NCBI GenBank assembly: GCA_050084985.1
Contig: JBITNC010000001.1
Span: 106,144,001 to 106,208,000, forward strand
Source of the DNA: Nageia nagi
Taxonomy: Eukaryota; Pinophyta
Reading direction: 5' to 3'
Length of the DNA stretch: 64,000 nt
Part shown: positions 36,978 through 48,638 of the stretch, piece after piece
How the letters are laid out: every line of letters begins with the position of its first letter
How positions within the stretch are numbered: the stretch's first letter is position 1
Notes under the pieces: model-generated
The model's database searches: none
What the model was told of the DNA's origin: nothing
Seen by the model: the letters and a program-made list of their open reading frames with translations, nothing else
Made by a program: the position numbers and the translations under genes

Positions 36978-38310
36978 GTATTTTACCATCATAATCATTT
37001 TAATAATTATCATCATCATAGTACATCATAGTTCATCATCATAATACAAAAATAATACTTGATTGTAAATAATAATTCAAGTTCTCTTCTTATATGAAAT
37101 TGTTTGGTGAATAATAAATATAATTTATAATTGAATGACAATCCAAGTTTCTATATTGGCATTTATAATTTAGAAGGTTTATACATGAACATTTCTTGTT
37201 TGAGTGATATAGACAAAAATATTATATAGTTTTTTATAGAGGTGGAAATGGTATTCTATATGAAAATGAAATTTATATATTAATTGAAATTTAGTTTGTG
37301 AATTGTAATAAATAATTTAACTTATATAAAATTGAAAATTAATTTTTAAACATTTTATTTGTTATGACATATATGTTTAAATAGTTGATGTTTTGGAACA
37401 AAGTTAAATATATTAATGCTTGATTTTCTTAATTTGATATGTAAATATAAAATAATAGTACAATACAATCTCTTTTAAAAATAATAGTACATTATGATGT
37501 ATTTTTTAATAAAAACAATAATAATAGTCCATCATCATCATTATTGTCATCATCTCACCATCATCATGATCATAGTACATCATAGTTCATAGTTGATCAT
37601 CATCATAGCACATATATAATACTTTATTGTTAATTATAATTTAAGTTTTGTTTTTACATGAAATTGTTTGTTGAATAATAAATATAATTTATAACTGATT
37701 GATAATCCAAGTTCCTCCATGGACTTTTATGATTGATTGATCATTTAAAAGTTTTCTACATTGAAATTTCTTATATGAATGATATGGAAAAAACCTTATA
37801 TAGTTTTTTTTTTTATTGAAGTGAAAATGGTATTCTATATAAAGATGAAAATAGTAATTGAAATTTTTGTGTATTGTAATAAATAATTTAACTTATGTAA
37901 AATAAAAAAATAGTAATGGATATATATATATATAGTTGATGTTTACAACAAAGTTAAATAAATTAATGCTTGAATTTATTAATTCGATATGTAAATATGA
38001 AATAATAGTACATTACAATGTATTTAAAAAAAAAATCATAATCACAAATTCCATATTATATTGAAATAAAAAGTAGTTTATTGTTAATGAAATAGATAAC
38101 AAACTATTGTTATATTTATAATTTATTGAAACAAAATAATAGTACAAAAAATGAGTAAATTATGATGTATTTTTTTAAATTAGTAGATTATGGTTATGTA
38201 TTTTTTAATAAAAATAATAATACATAATCATAATAATATTACAAAATAATGATAGTACTTAATCATAATAATAATAACACAAAATAATAACTAGCTATTG
38301 CAATAAAGTG
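35900..38310 (+). repeat. AT-rich direct-repeat array
   Basis: A unit with GAAGTGGAAATGGTATTCT occurs near 36901, 37239 and 37818, and a unit with GTTGATGTTT.ACAAAGTTAAAT and GTAAATAT.AAATAATAGTAC near 37387 and 37939. CATCATCAT-type runs lie at 36985-37045 and 37525-37610. Another copy of the last unit is at 44281-44755 on the far side of the gene island. No coding sequence is seen. Confidence 0.8.
36945..36976 (+). repeat. Poly(T) tract, 32 bases
   Basis: An unbroken run of T. It could be the remnant poly(A) tail of a retroposed sequence on the minus strand, but no body is recognisable to its left. Confidence 0.95.
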
Positions 38311-39580
38311 CAATGGGTATGCCATAGGAAAATAATTGGTTTGTTTGTTCTGCATTTGGTCAGTCATCATTCATCGAGACACATCTTTGGTCTCTTGTTG
38401 GTCTTTAACATAGTCATTATCAAAGTTGATCGAATACATCACCAGACATAGTTTTTTCTCTCATGTTTGAGGGTCATTGATGTCACGCGTTGGGGCCTCC
38501 TTGGCTTGACAATGCTCAAATCCTCCATTTTATAGGCTTGCTAATCCTTAAACTCGTTCTAATCTTGTCAGGACTACCAATGTGCCGAAATCTTTGCAAC
38601 TTTTATCGTCATCCATTCATTGACATCATCTACCATGAGCATGAGCTTTTATCTTCAATCATCGATACTTATTATCACTAGCACCTATAGCTCCATCAAC
38701 CCACTCCCAGAATCCATAAGTGTCGAAAACAGTTCAAAATTAGGTTATAAGGAGTACATGACTCATCATGTGCCAGCATGGTAGTCTTGACATAATTCAA
38801 ATTAGGGCTATGAGAAGTACATGACTAATCATGTGCTAACATGGCACCAACGAATGTAGTGTTGCCTTATTTTCTGGTAGGAGAGGGATTAATTGATTAG
38901 TGGTGTGAGGAGTGAGAGTTCTCATTAATAGGTAGTCGATAAACTCCCAACATTATCGTCAATTGGGTTATCTTTATTTTGCAAGAGAAGATATGTTTCC
39001 TCATTACAACCCTTGCGCTCGCACAGTAAATCAATGTCCCAACTTCATTTCATCATCAAGAATAGTTTGAGTGCCATAAACAACAATCAATTGAAATGTT
39101 GGCCCATCAATATTCAATGAAGATACCTACAACGTAATTAACTAGAATATAATTTAATATGACCTACATGATTAAAAAAATCATTTTTTATAATTTCAAA
39201 AATATTTGATGAAAAAATTAGAACTTAAACAAATCACTTAGTATCGCATAAAAAATGCATTTCATCATTTTAAAACATACATTATTCAGGTTTCTCATAA
39301 ATTTAGTAATTAAGATTACATCATTAATTTTTCTATTTAAAAAATATATATAATATCATAAAAGTATCATACATCCTCAATATAGTTATTTTATCTGTAT
39401 CTTATATCATGCATCTTCATGATTGTTATATTATATCGAAAAGGTTTAGCTATCATGTATCAATTATATTATATGGCAAGGCTTGAAGTATGCATGAGAG
39501 TAAGCATCTGGATCACCTTGGTGTCTTTTCAAGATCAAAACATCTATTGAGAAACTTTTAAGCTACAGCTAATTCTGGGT
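38311..39580. other. Island edge downstream of the DUF506 pseudogene
   Basis: Less AT-rich than its surroundings, with several CpG sites (for example CACGCGTTGG, about 38485). A direct repeat of about 48 bp offset 72 bp (AGTACATGACTCATCATGTG, about 38751 and 38817) is present. An open frame at 38490-38681 shows no domain. No gene is recognised. Confidence 0.5.
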
Positions 39581-39585
39581 GGAGT

Positions 39586-40648
39586 TCATCTCCACAAATT
39601 CGACTTGCTTCTGTGCAACATTGATCTTATATCGGCCTCTATTAACGCACTCGCCATCCTCAACAGAAGCGTTTTCTCTTCGCCACCATGGTCGGGCTTC
39701 CATGCATAGCTGCGAAAAGTTGTACCTTCTTCAACTCCTTTCTGATCAGCAGTTGAAGAAGCAGAAAAGGAGTTGGTAGTGCGCCTGTACGAAACAACCA
39801 CTTGGAGACCATGTATGTGTATGTCCTCCATGGCGGAACGTGCATTCCTTTTGGTTTCAATGATATCTTTACAGAGTCTGACATTATCTTCACAATTTGG
39901 AGCAGTTTATCATTGTTCCCTACATATACAGGGGGAAGCAATTCTAGGAGAGCCATGTATTCTTTATTGGGCCTCGCAATCTCAAATTACGCTCTAAAAT
40001 CGATGTGCACCACTAATCAGGTATTGTTGTGGGTATTCATGATCATGTCCATGAACTCGTATTTTCCTGCACAAGAAATACCGATTTCGAATGAATATAG
40101 AGATAGTGAACTATTTTATTAACTGATTATGCAATGCTGAAGGGTAATATACCTGGAGGAAGATTTTTATGGTGTATGCCTTGGGATTTGCAAATGGCTG
40201 CATCATATCCCCTGCTTCGGAGATGTGTCATTACAAAGCGTTGCAATGTTGATCTAGGTTGATGTCGGACGTTTGTTTCCATGAAAGTGGTGTCATGGGT
40301 TAACATACCTAACTCTTCTTCCTCAAAACTTCTCAACACACCTTGGAAGTTTGATTGAACTCTGTTTAGTACCCAAATGACTAAAATTCAAATCAAGTGA
40401 AATGCAAGAAAGAGAGAGTGCTATCTATGTACCTTTAGAATGTGGGTCTGTCGTTTCCACGCACCAACAGCTAGGCATTCTTCATTTGGCATGGTTCCCA
40501 TGGATGCATAGTCGAGAAATGATCCTCCAACAATGTGGGAAGAGGAGGTTGCTTTTTCTTGTTGGTGCATGAAAGCATGGACCATATCTTGGAGGAAAAG
40601 AGAATCAGGCTCGTGTTCGTTTCCACTGCTGTTGTAAAACTCAACCAT
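39586..40648 (-). pseudogene. DUF506 (PD-(D/E)XK-like) family gene, broken
   Basis: DUF506 proteins are plant-specific, of unclear biochemical role, with a nuclease-like fold. Exon 1 (about 40648-40433) reads MVEFYNSSGNEHEPD, FLQDMVHAFM. A middle exon (to 40153) holds RFVMTHLRSRGYDAAICKS and NLPPG. The last exon starts at 40066 with KYEFMDM, and the 86-bp intron (40067-40152, GT-AG) joins PPG to KYEF as the family requires. Then come VHIDFRA and FEIARPNKEY, ALLELLPPVYVG and KGMHVPPWR. Two in-frame stops (TGA 40017-40019, TAA 39987-39989) replace Arg and the Gln of DFRAQFEIARP. A frameshift near 39795 separates KWL from SYRRTT in the next frame, which runs to 39586. The first intron (from 40432) is not settled: phases do not fit. 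Confidence 0.9.
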
Positions 40649-40941
40649 TCTTTCCTAAGCAAAAAGGTACTTTCCAGATGAGGGCAAACTCCCACAATGC
40701 CTACTTAAGGCTGCAAAAAATCGAGATGATGAACAGCCAACTCTAGTTACATTCAAAAAAATATATTTCATTTTATCAAACTGATCTAGAAGTAGATAAA
40801 TCCAATCTTGCAGTTCAAACTATGAAATCTTAAATAATTAGAAGCACTCACAAGTTGCAATAAAGCTGCCATGTTTCAGCAGAGTGAAGCCAATCTATGT
40901 GGGAAAATATCATTTATAGAGACTTCAATTGATGTGACATT

Positions 40942-42060
40942 ATGACCCATGTGGCTGAAGAAAATATGACAGAATATGCAAGTGTGTCATCCAAATTCAT
41001 AGGCAATTCACAGATTAAAATTATTGAGGAAGATGCTAGGATTGTAAAAGAAAAAGAAGCAAAGATAATCACAATTAGCAAAACTGCCAAAACAATGCTA
41101 ACTAAGGACATACTTCTACAAGAATGATCTCGGATTACAGAAAGATCTGATTATTTGAAAACTTCTCAAATAACTAATGAATCTTTGAACGGAGAAGTGC
41201 AAAATATTTCCACATTCTTGTGGAATAGAACAATAGTTTCTCATTCGCGGGAAGTGATAAACACATTTGCTTTAGAGGATACACCAAGCTCAAAAGATGC
41301 ATTAATCCCGAAAGAAGCCATTGCATCTCTTGAAACTAACAATTTGACACATGCTACTGTAAAGTGCAAACAGATCAGCAGAAGAAATGGTTCAATGTGA
41401 GAAACTAGCAATGGATTTCTAAGGTATATCAAGTGAATCAACTTTGCTGATCAGAGCAAATATAGTGAATGAGATAATAACTGTAAACAAAAAACCTACC
41501 CATACTACTCGGATGCATGAAATAAGTAGGGAATGCAAGCCACTTGAGGCTTTCTCAAATTTTGATATTCGAACTACAATAGAAGATCTTCCAGCACTAC
41601 AAAATATAAATGCAATCTCATGTAGCAGCAATAGCTTTGCTGGATGACCCAAGTTTGGATCCAATACCAACAACCTATGAAGCCATGCAATTTCAGCAAA
41701 ATAATGGAAGGAAGAAACGAAAAGCATATCTTATATAAAGAAAACCATTCTACCTAAGGATTTGACTCCAATTCCCAACTCGATTCACAAAGAAGACATA
41801 TATCTTAAAGAAGCCCTTTCATCGCTTGAAACTGAGAAAATGACATATGCTACTACAAACGCATCAGCAGAAGAAATAGTTCAATGTGAAACACCACCAA
41901 AGGATTTTCAAGTTATGTCACAAAACAGTTCACAAATTTTTCCAGGTGAGGAACTTCAATTACAAAAAAAGGGGAGAGCAAATAAATCAGGACCCAGAGC
42001 TTGAAGAAATAGAGATAGAGATTCTTTTCCCAGAAAGAGCTTGATATGCTTTATTGTTCC
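40942..42060 (+). pseudogene. Unknown Ser/Thr/Glu-rich ORF with an internal duplication
   Basis: Open segments at 40942-41127, 41155-41400, 41444-41647 and 41762-42004 encode hydrophilic peptides. A unit recurs about 530 bases on: IPKEAIASLETNNLTHAT (about 41306) and LKEALSSLETEKMTYAT (about 41800), each followed by DNA reading AGCAGAAGAAAT.GTTCAATG. The last part continues as ELEEIEIEILFPERA. I do not know the family. The composition and repeat argue for a real but decayed coding sequence, lying between two minus-strand pseudogenes. It could instead be a 3' part of a neighbouring gene read from the wrong side; the minus-strand frames here are poor. Confidence 0.4.
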
Positions 42061-42419
42061 TGCCTGTCAAAGGTCTACAATGAATTTAATAGGAATATGC
42101 TATGAGAGATGTTCCACTCTTTCCGATCCTTACATTAAACAGAAATGAATGAAAGGCATGGCTGAAATTGCCAACATCTATAGAACCAAAAAGACTAAAT
42201 TCCTAGAGAGCTCACAAGAAGTGAGATTCTCCCTTACAATGTACAACTTCCTAAAATATTCAAAACTGAGAAGTCAACCGATTGGAAAATGATAGTCTAT
42301 TATAAGTTCTTGATTCAGTTATTGTAAACTTTCTGGATAACCTGTGTAAAAGATAAAATTTGAAGATTAACAGTTTTGGGATCACAATGCATGATCCATC
42401 ATCCAACACCAATTTCATT

Positions 42420-44016
42420 TTATACATGTGTGGTTGCATCACCATTCATGATTGGCTCATCTGATGGAAAAAGAAGAATTGCAAGTTCCTTGAGGATTTT
42501 TGACGATAATTTTATTTCTCAAAATTTGCCTGCTTATTTTGGTGCATTTGATGTTGCAAGCTTTTTTGATGGACTCGTATATTCAAAACCCCCAGACCTA
42601 CTTAAATCAATGCAAACAAAAACAAGAATACATTATGTTGATAATATTACTTTAAAAAGCATTAAAAGGAAAACTCTACTACCTTTCAAAGGTTTCATTA
42701 GATTTTAATATAATAGCTGCTCTCTTGGTGGCTTGTGTTCGAATTGGTGTGGTATAATCAAAGTGCATCTGTCGCACGTGTAACCTGTATGTATAGACAC
42801 AAACCAATTGACTTACACTTACATAGAGGCTAGATACCATGGATATAAGAGAACAAGAAGAGGATTAAATACAAAATTAGAAGCAGTCTTTACTGCTTTT
42901 CTGAATCTGGATGATACATTAGAAAGTGGCTCAAGTTCATGATGAGAGAGTGTACAAACAATTTGAACCTGTCAAAAATATTTTAACCCAATAGTCACTT
43001 TCAATTATTCACATCTTTCACTTGTGTCACAAACCCGACGCTAGTCACTAAAATAAACAAATTAGTCTGATGTGGCAACTATTTTTTTCCGATTCTAAAA
43101 TTGAAGCTGAAACAAAATTTCAGATACACCTAACACACACTCCAAAGAAAAAGACAGAATTAACAAACTAAATAAAGGCCTATTCCACACACCCCAAGGC
43201 TTCTATTTAAAACCACATTCAATAATGTATGCCAACTTTTGGACCACTAAGTATGCTTAACTAGTTTTCTACTTAAAAACACAGCCTAATTGAAAAGGGT
43301 TAGCCAAAATGGCAAAGGCTTGATTTACTACAAGTTCAACTAAAGTAGTAATGGGTTGAAACTTGGCATTCAAGGATGCTCATAGGTATTTATCGTCTAG
43401 GTTCCATGGACCTAACAAAATGTCCTTTACCTTTTCACCTTTTAATCAATTCTAAACTTACAAGATGATGGCTTGAATTTAAGAATTAAGCTCCACTTCT
43501 TCCAGACAGGCTGGGTGCAAATCCTTACAAATTTTAACGAAAAGTGTATAGGACTTTAAAATTCAATAGTATTAGTTTTAAGGAGAGATCATACGGAGAA
43601 AAAAAAATGCATAAACGATGTGGACAAAATTGACCGATAAAATTGATAAAATTAACCATAACCAACCCACATAACTGCCCAAAGAAATCCAAAACGGGGA
43701 TAACTTTTCTTTCAAATTGAACCAAAATCGTAAAACCCAGAAAATGTAACAAAACATCATCCTAGCTACATTTCGAGAATCATATCAGAATCATAAAGGA
43801 AACTGAAGAACAAACCCCTAGTTCAATAAGACTCTCCCAAAAACCCTAAACATCAAATTACCACAAAAAGATAACGATCTAAGAGAAATGAAGAAAAAAT
43901 CATAATAAACTCACTATAATATCCATGTGCAAGGAATCGATGCTTGTTAACGTCAATTTCTCTTCTTTAGAAAATGAAGAATGTACAAAACAACCCTCTT
44001 GCACCATATCACCCAT
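42420..44016 (-). pseudogene. Small F-box protein gene (SKIP27/FBS-like), three exons, broken
   Basis: Exon 1 (44016-43915) encodes MGDMVQEGCFVHSSF ... SIDSLHMDII, and a GTGAGT donor follows. Exon 2 (42968-42823) continues in phase as VQIVCTLSHHELEPLSNVSS and RFRKAVKTAS, so the junction completes an F-box of the form LP.DIL.KI.C.L.H.ELEPL..VS..FRKAV. Exon 3 (42597-42420) has TSPSKKLATSNAPK, AGKF, then LSSKILKELAILLFP and a stop; phases agree at both junctions (0 and 2). F-box proteins link targets to SCF ubiquitin ligases; this small group is stress-related in Arabidopsis. Exon 3 has two inner stops (TAA for Gln after NAPK, TGA for Arg after AGKF), both explained by C-to-T. The usual HFNYTTP stretch after the F-box is degraded. 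It lies upstream of, and on the same strand as, the DUF506 pseudogene. Confidence 0.78.
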
Positions 44017-44257
44017 TAAATTCAACTCAACATGGGATTCCCATTGAAACTACGTGAAGTTAAAATATCTCTTTACAGGCATATTTTTTTTGTTTTCCTG
44101 AAACCCATAGAAAAGATGGATTGGAATTTTGCAAACAAATTAGTGCAAGAATTTGAATACAGGTATGGAATTAGGATGGGAGAGAATGCAGAAGAAAAGG
44201 TCAGAATATGTTGAGGTCAAGAAACAATGGGTAGTAGGTGGATTCTCTCTGTTAGGA

Positions 44258-44267
44258 TGACGTGTCA
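44258..44267. promoter_or_regulatory. ACGT-core element upstream of the F-box pseudogene
   Basis: TGACGTGTCA is an almost perfect palindrome with an ACGT core of the kind bound by plant bZIP factors, about 240 bases before the presumed start codon at 44016. Its role is inferred from motif and position only. Confidence 0.35.
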
Positions 44268-44280
44268 GTGTGAAGGGAAG

Positions 44281-44755
44281 TTAACTCATGTAAAATCAAA
44301 AATTAATTTCTAAACTTTTTTTTGTAATATATATATTTATATATTTATTGTAAATAGTTGACGTTTTATAACAAAGTTAAATATATTAATACTCAATTAT
44401 CTTAATTTGAGATGTAAATACAAAATAATAGTACATTACAATGTATATTTAAAAAAAAAATCATAATCACAAATTTCATATTATATTGAAATAAAAAATA
44501 GTTGATTGTTAATGAAAAAAAAAAAGATAACCAATTAAGTTATCATGTTTTTGTAGAGATGTACATTCTATTGCTATATTTACAAATTATTTAAAAACAA
44601 AATAATAGTACAATAAAAAAGTACATTGCAATGTATTTTTTTAATAAAAATCAGAATCATAGTATAAAATAATAATATATTGTGATGTATTTTTAATAAA
44701 ATAATAGTACATAATCATAATAATAGTAAAAAAAATGATAGTATGTGCTAGCAAT
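44281..44755 (+). repeat. AT-rich repeat copy on the right of the gene island
   Basis: It aligns along its length to 37890-38300 in the same direction (ACAAAGTTAAATATATTAAT, AATAGTACATTACAATGTAT, AATCATAATCACAAATT, ATATTATATTGAAATAAAAA). The island of about 6 kb therefore lies between two direct copies of one repeat. Confidence 0.85.
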
Positions 44756-44769
44756 TTGCTACTTCTTAG

Positions 44770-46246
44770 ATCATCAAATACATCTATCCTCTCATATTAT
44801 TCAGTTGGGAGACTATTTTCATCTTTAGATCCATTTGCATTACAAAAAATCTATCTTGTGACTCCACCAAAATTTTTAAAAGCCTAAAAGAGAGCCTCAT
44901 CATCTCCAAGTTGAAAAGTTTTTCTCCATTGGACCTACCACTACATTTAGCAATTTTTTCAATAACCTATAAAGAATCCTTAGTGTTTTGATCTAAATGA
45001 CATCCTTTTTCTACAACAAACTCCATGGTTGTGTCCAACATGACCTCGTTAGATATCTTAGCTTTTCTTTTATGTTTATGAATGTGGTAGACACGTTTAG
45101 GAGTCTCCATCCCTGCAAAATCCTCTTCATGCCTATACTTGGATTTTAGAAGTATCTCATAATTTGACTCCACTAGATTTTCCAAAGAAGGCCCCATTTA
45201 TGTAGTAGTTGGAGAGTCCATTTTACGTAGGGGCACCTTACTGAGTGAAATTAAAAAATCCTTTTCTACACCCTCTTCATTCTCCACCACCACCATGCAT
45301 TGCTTGGCCTCCCATGAAATCTTATACCTCAAACCCATTTTAGAAACTACATGGATAAAGGTTAGAACCAACAACCTCTAATGAATGGGATGTAGTCTCT
45401 TTCAAATTTCTTTGAACATCCAAAAACTTCTTTCTAAACAAATTCAACATAAATCTTGGCATATTGAGAACTTTTTATGGTGAATATAATTAAGGAACGC
45501 TAGGTGAAAACTTCAATAAATATCCATATATGCATCTGAGGTAAAGTACACCATTAAAACCTAGAAAAACTTCCACCAATATGGGTATAAGAGAGATAAA
45601 TGATCAATACTCCCTCCTTTCTAAGTATTTCTCCTCCTTCTTGAAGAACTTTTTGACTTCTACATAGAGGAACTAATTATCTCTGAAAACCTTAAATCTT
45701 GAAGCTTTAAAACCAAAAATCTCCTCTAAAAGTGCCCCATCTAGCATAAATTTATAGCGAAAGATATTAACATTTCCTTAAACCAATGATAAATTCATTA
45801 TCTTAGAGAGATCAACATTATAACCCCCAAGCTAAAGTAAAAAGGACCACACCCCCATTTTTCATAATTTTTTAGACCTTCTTATTTGCAACCAATTAAG
45901 TTGGCTCTAGATAGAGTAGTGCATTAGACCCCATTGCTATAAAACAACAACCTTGAAAGACACATGGGTTGAGTTGGCTTAAAAATCCAAAGCATATAAA
46001 ACTTTCCAACAAAATTAACTCCCCCAAGTCAAAATGCTCCCCTAAAATATGGAAGAAAGAAAACAATACAAGCTTCTCATAAAACCATGGTTCATGATGC
46101 CAAAAATACACCTTAAACTCCATCAATACCCTTATTAATTCATGATAGGAATGATAGCAAGGAAAGGTAGTAATACCGTAATAAAGATGATGATGGATCC
46201 ATATTATTAACTTTGGTTCCAAGATTGACACCGCCTCCTTGCTCAT
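44770..46246 (-). pseudogene. Long decayed coding sequence of unknown family
   Basis: The minus strand gives, across a few frameshifts, a coherent protein-like series: an open frame at 46246-45896 (MSKEAVSILEPKLII, HEPWFYEKLVLF), then GGYNVDLSKIMNLSLV, GALLEEIFGFKASRFKVFRD, LYVEVKKFFKKEEKYLERRE, FLGFNGVLYLRCIYGYLLKF, NMPRFMLNLFRKKFLDVQ, and at 45197-44967 MGPSLENLVESNYEILLKS with a Lys-rich end. Stops fall mostly at expected Gln or Trp. It lies downstream of an L1-type LINE on the same strand but does not resemble its endonuclease or reverse transcriptase. I do not recognise it. The plus-strand reading also gives long stretches, so strand choice carries some doubt. Confidence 0.4.
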
Positions 46247-46434
46247 GAAAAGGACTTGAAAATATTTTCAAATGTAAACCAACAGCACACATGTCTAATA
46301 GGAAACTAGCCTAAAGCTTTCCAAGATGAAAGAGATACTAAATCATGGGATTAAAAATACAAATTCCTTAGTGATAAAAATAGTTATTTTGTAATGAGTT
46401 TTAATAAGGAAACTCAACTAAAATACTAACATCA

Positions 46435-46438
<4 letters not shown>

Positions 46439-46481
<43 letters not shown>
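46439..46481. repeat. (TA)n microsatellite
   Basis: About 21 TA units without interruption, between the unknown ORF and the LINE fragment. Confidence 0.95.
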
Positions 46482-46483
<2 letters not shown>

Positions 46484-46659
46484 AACAATTTAAGGTGAAG
46501 AATAATTAATTTTCAATTAAAAAATTTATAATTTTTTTTAAAAAAAGCAAGTTTCTGGAAAATAGGTTCCTAAAACCTGTATTTACAAAAGTTTTAGATT
46601 TTCAATAAAAGTATCAATTGAAACATGAACAAAATATTTGAGAGACACTATAGTCTAAT

Positions 46660-46851
46660 AGCATGAACTACGAAGACCTATATTAAAAATGGCTATGCTC
46701 CTCCTACACACAACATCCTCTAATTGGTTGTACCAAGGGGCTTCATGCATCTCAAAATTGGAGTTTCTCTTGTTATTTTGATAGCCTCCTAGAAAAGCCT
46801 TCTTTATGAGGGGAAATTTAACCCCCTCACATTCCATGAGAGAACAATCAT
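46660..46851 (-). pseudogene. L1-type LINE ORF2 start: endonuclease N-terminus
   Basis: Starting at 46851 the minus strand reads MIVLSWNVRGLNFPS, a stop, RRLF, a stop, EAIKITRETPIL. SWNVRGL and the RR following it are the first conserved block of the apurinic-type endonuclease that nicks target DNA for L1 elements; its Asn binds metal. The usual LLQET block should follow but the frame degrades (RCMKPLG). The rest of ORF2 is missing. ORF1 of the same element lies upstream. Confidence 0.75.
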
Positions 46852-46899
46852 TGAGCACCAATTTTAGAGGGTGCTCTACCCCCAAAGCTATCCAAGGTA

Positions 46900-47960
46900 C
46901 CTTATTTCCCATCTACCACATTCCTTATTATTTCCTTATTATGGATGTCACCCATACTTTGCCTTCCTTATTGGTACTCCTTGTTACAATCTATCTTCCA
47001 AATTGTTTCTCCTTCACTACCATTCCATCTAACCTTGTTGGGTTCTTTATGCCTTTCTTCTTACTTGGAACATCCTACTAGCCTCCACCAGGCATTTGTG
47101 ATACCTATATTCCTATGATCACTATCAAGTTACTCTCCTATGTATTACAATATTCCTTATTATACTCTCTTATGTCATCTATATCTTTCACCTCTTTATC
47201 TACTTTATCTTCCTAGTGAATTTCTCCCTCCTTTGGAACTTCTCCTTTGGTAACTTCCTCTAGTGGTTTTTTAGTTCGTCATTCCTTTTTTTATGCAAGA
47301 ATCATCTAGAACCTGAATTTATGATATGACCTACCTAATTGCATAAGTTATATAAATAATTATTATTCTCATAATGTAGTTCTTATTCCACATCACTTGT
47401 TTTAGCTTCTAAAAATATTTATTTTAGATGTTTTACTCCAAATTCCACCATTAGATAGAATTGAGTCTCTATCATCTTTGGTCATGCTTTAGTAACTTAA
47501 TCAATCATGGTAAATTTTTCAAAGGAATTGCAAATGCCATCAAAGATAATATGATGCCAAAGATCAAAGGGGAGATTTGGTAGGGTAACCCAGATGAGAG
47601 CTCACATAAGTTTTACTTGCATAGGATCAAGTTTTTGCCTCCATCACTCCAAGAATTGTTCTCTATTTCCAAATAACTAGGGAGTGCTCAATATAGCATC
47701 TCAATCCTTATCATTACTAGAGGAAAAGATTATATAGTCATCAGGCATGGAAATATTATCCAAACTCCCATAAATTTTTCATTATATTTTTCCCATGTTT
47801 GAACGTCATCAATAGTTGGTCATGAACCCCATAATTTTTTGACTATGATTAATCTTCCTCTTTTAGATGTTTGATTCGTAATTGCTTGCAAGTTTTTTAG
47901 GCTCAATTTTCCATCATCCAAGGTTGTAGCTTTAGGTGACAAGCCAATGTATGTATTCAC
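46900..47960 (-). pseudogene. L1-type LINE ORF1 (DUF4283-like, zinc knuckle), decayed
   Basis: The core at about 47630-47280 reads IWVTLPNLPFDLWHHIIF, GICNSFEKFTMID, MVEFGVKHLK and YLYNLCNQVGHI. This is the DUF4283-type RNA-binding region and the CCHC knuckle of plant L1 ORF1; the first knuckle Cys is now Tyr. Upstream, NLQAITNQTSKRGRLI (about 47880) may be the N-terminal part. Downstream, a Lys-rich tail leads to the ORF2 start at 46851. Stops replace Gln and Trp codons. Confidence 0.72.
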
Positions 47961-48440
47961 TTCTTGAGAGAACAACTCTCTCCATGGTTTGTGTTACTCC
48001 ATATTAGTTCCTCATGTGATCACTCTAGAGTAGCAGGTAACTTTAGGCAAGTCAAGAGTAATGGTAGTAGTAATGAATCGTATCTTAACAAATTCAAAAG
48101 TTTAGGGTAAATATCTAAGCATTCTTTGTCTGTGTGCATGTAATGGGGAGTCTTATAACCTACTACATAGGAAACCTTGGTCAACCTTTATGAGCACCTC
48201 ATGTTTTTACCACTTCCTTTATTACCCCTCCACATGAGCATAATTTACACTCTTTTGCTTGTGGGATTAGAATTCTTAACCTCCTAGAGGGATACCAAGA
48301 GACTTTAACACTACGCCAACACATGAAAACAAATTTATAAAAAAAAAAGTTAAATTAAAAAAATTATGATTTTATATCACTAGACCAAAAAAAGACTTTG
48401 AAAGTGGCCAATTTGAGGTAGCTTTGACTAAGTGTTTAAA
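47960..48440. other. No gene recognised; LINE 5' side
   Basis: Sequence upstream of the LINE ORF1 shows no reading frame of known type. The LINE 5' end is not identifiable. Confidence 0.4.
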
Positions 48441-48474
48441 ATTTGCCACTATATGTCATATTGTTGGTAGTTTT

Positions 48475-48532
48475 TATGGGGTAGTTTCAAACCTCTATCA
48501 TAAATCATAATTTGGTTGATAGAAACTACCCC
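48475..48532. repeat. Hairpin with GGGGTAGTTTC arms
   Basis: GGGGTAGTTTC (48478) and GAAACTACCCC (48522-48532) are inverted and about 33 bases apart, with CTATCA and TGATAG partly extending the stem. It may be the inner part of a foldback element whose outer ends I cannot define. Confidence 0.65.
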
Positions 48533-48638
48533 TTGATCTCACCAAAATAAAAATAAAAATCAAGCCTGTGTGAGAACATACATGGACTATTTTGCTTTCG
48601 AGGGAGTAGACCTAATTATCATGGGTATTTCGATATAC

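Noticed and set aside
39579-40122. Plus-strand open frames over the DUF506 pseudogene
   Set aside because: They are shadows of the minus-strand exons, which carry the family motifs.
40914-41727. Minus-strand hydrophobic open frames (40914-41111, 41241-41441, 41419-41727)
   Set aside because: They are complements of the hydrophilic plus-strand ORF with its internal duplication.
42376-42708. Plus-strand open frame of 110 codons
   Set aside because: The minus strand holds exon 3 of the F-box pseudogene with matching splice phase; the plus frame has no recognisable domain.
44032-44214. Plus-strand open frame of 60 codons
   Set aside because: It covers the presumed 5' untranslated region of the minus-strand F-box pseudogene and shows no domain.
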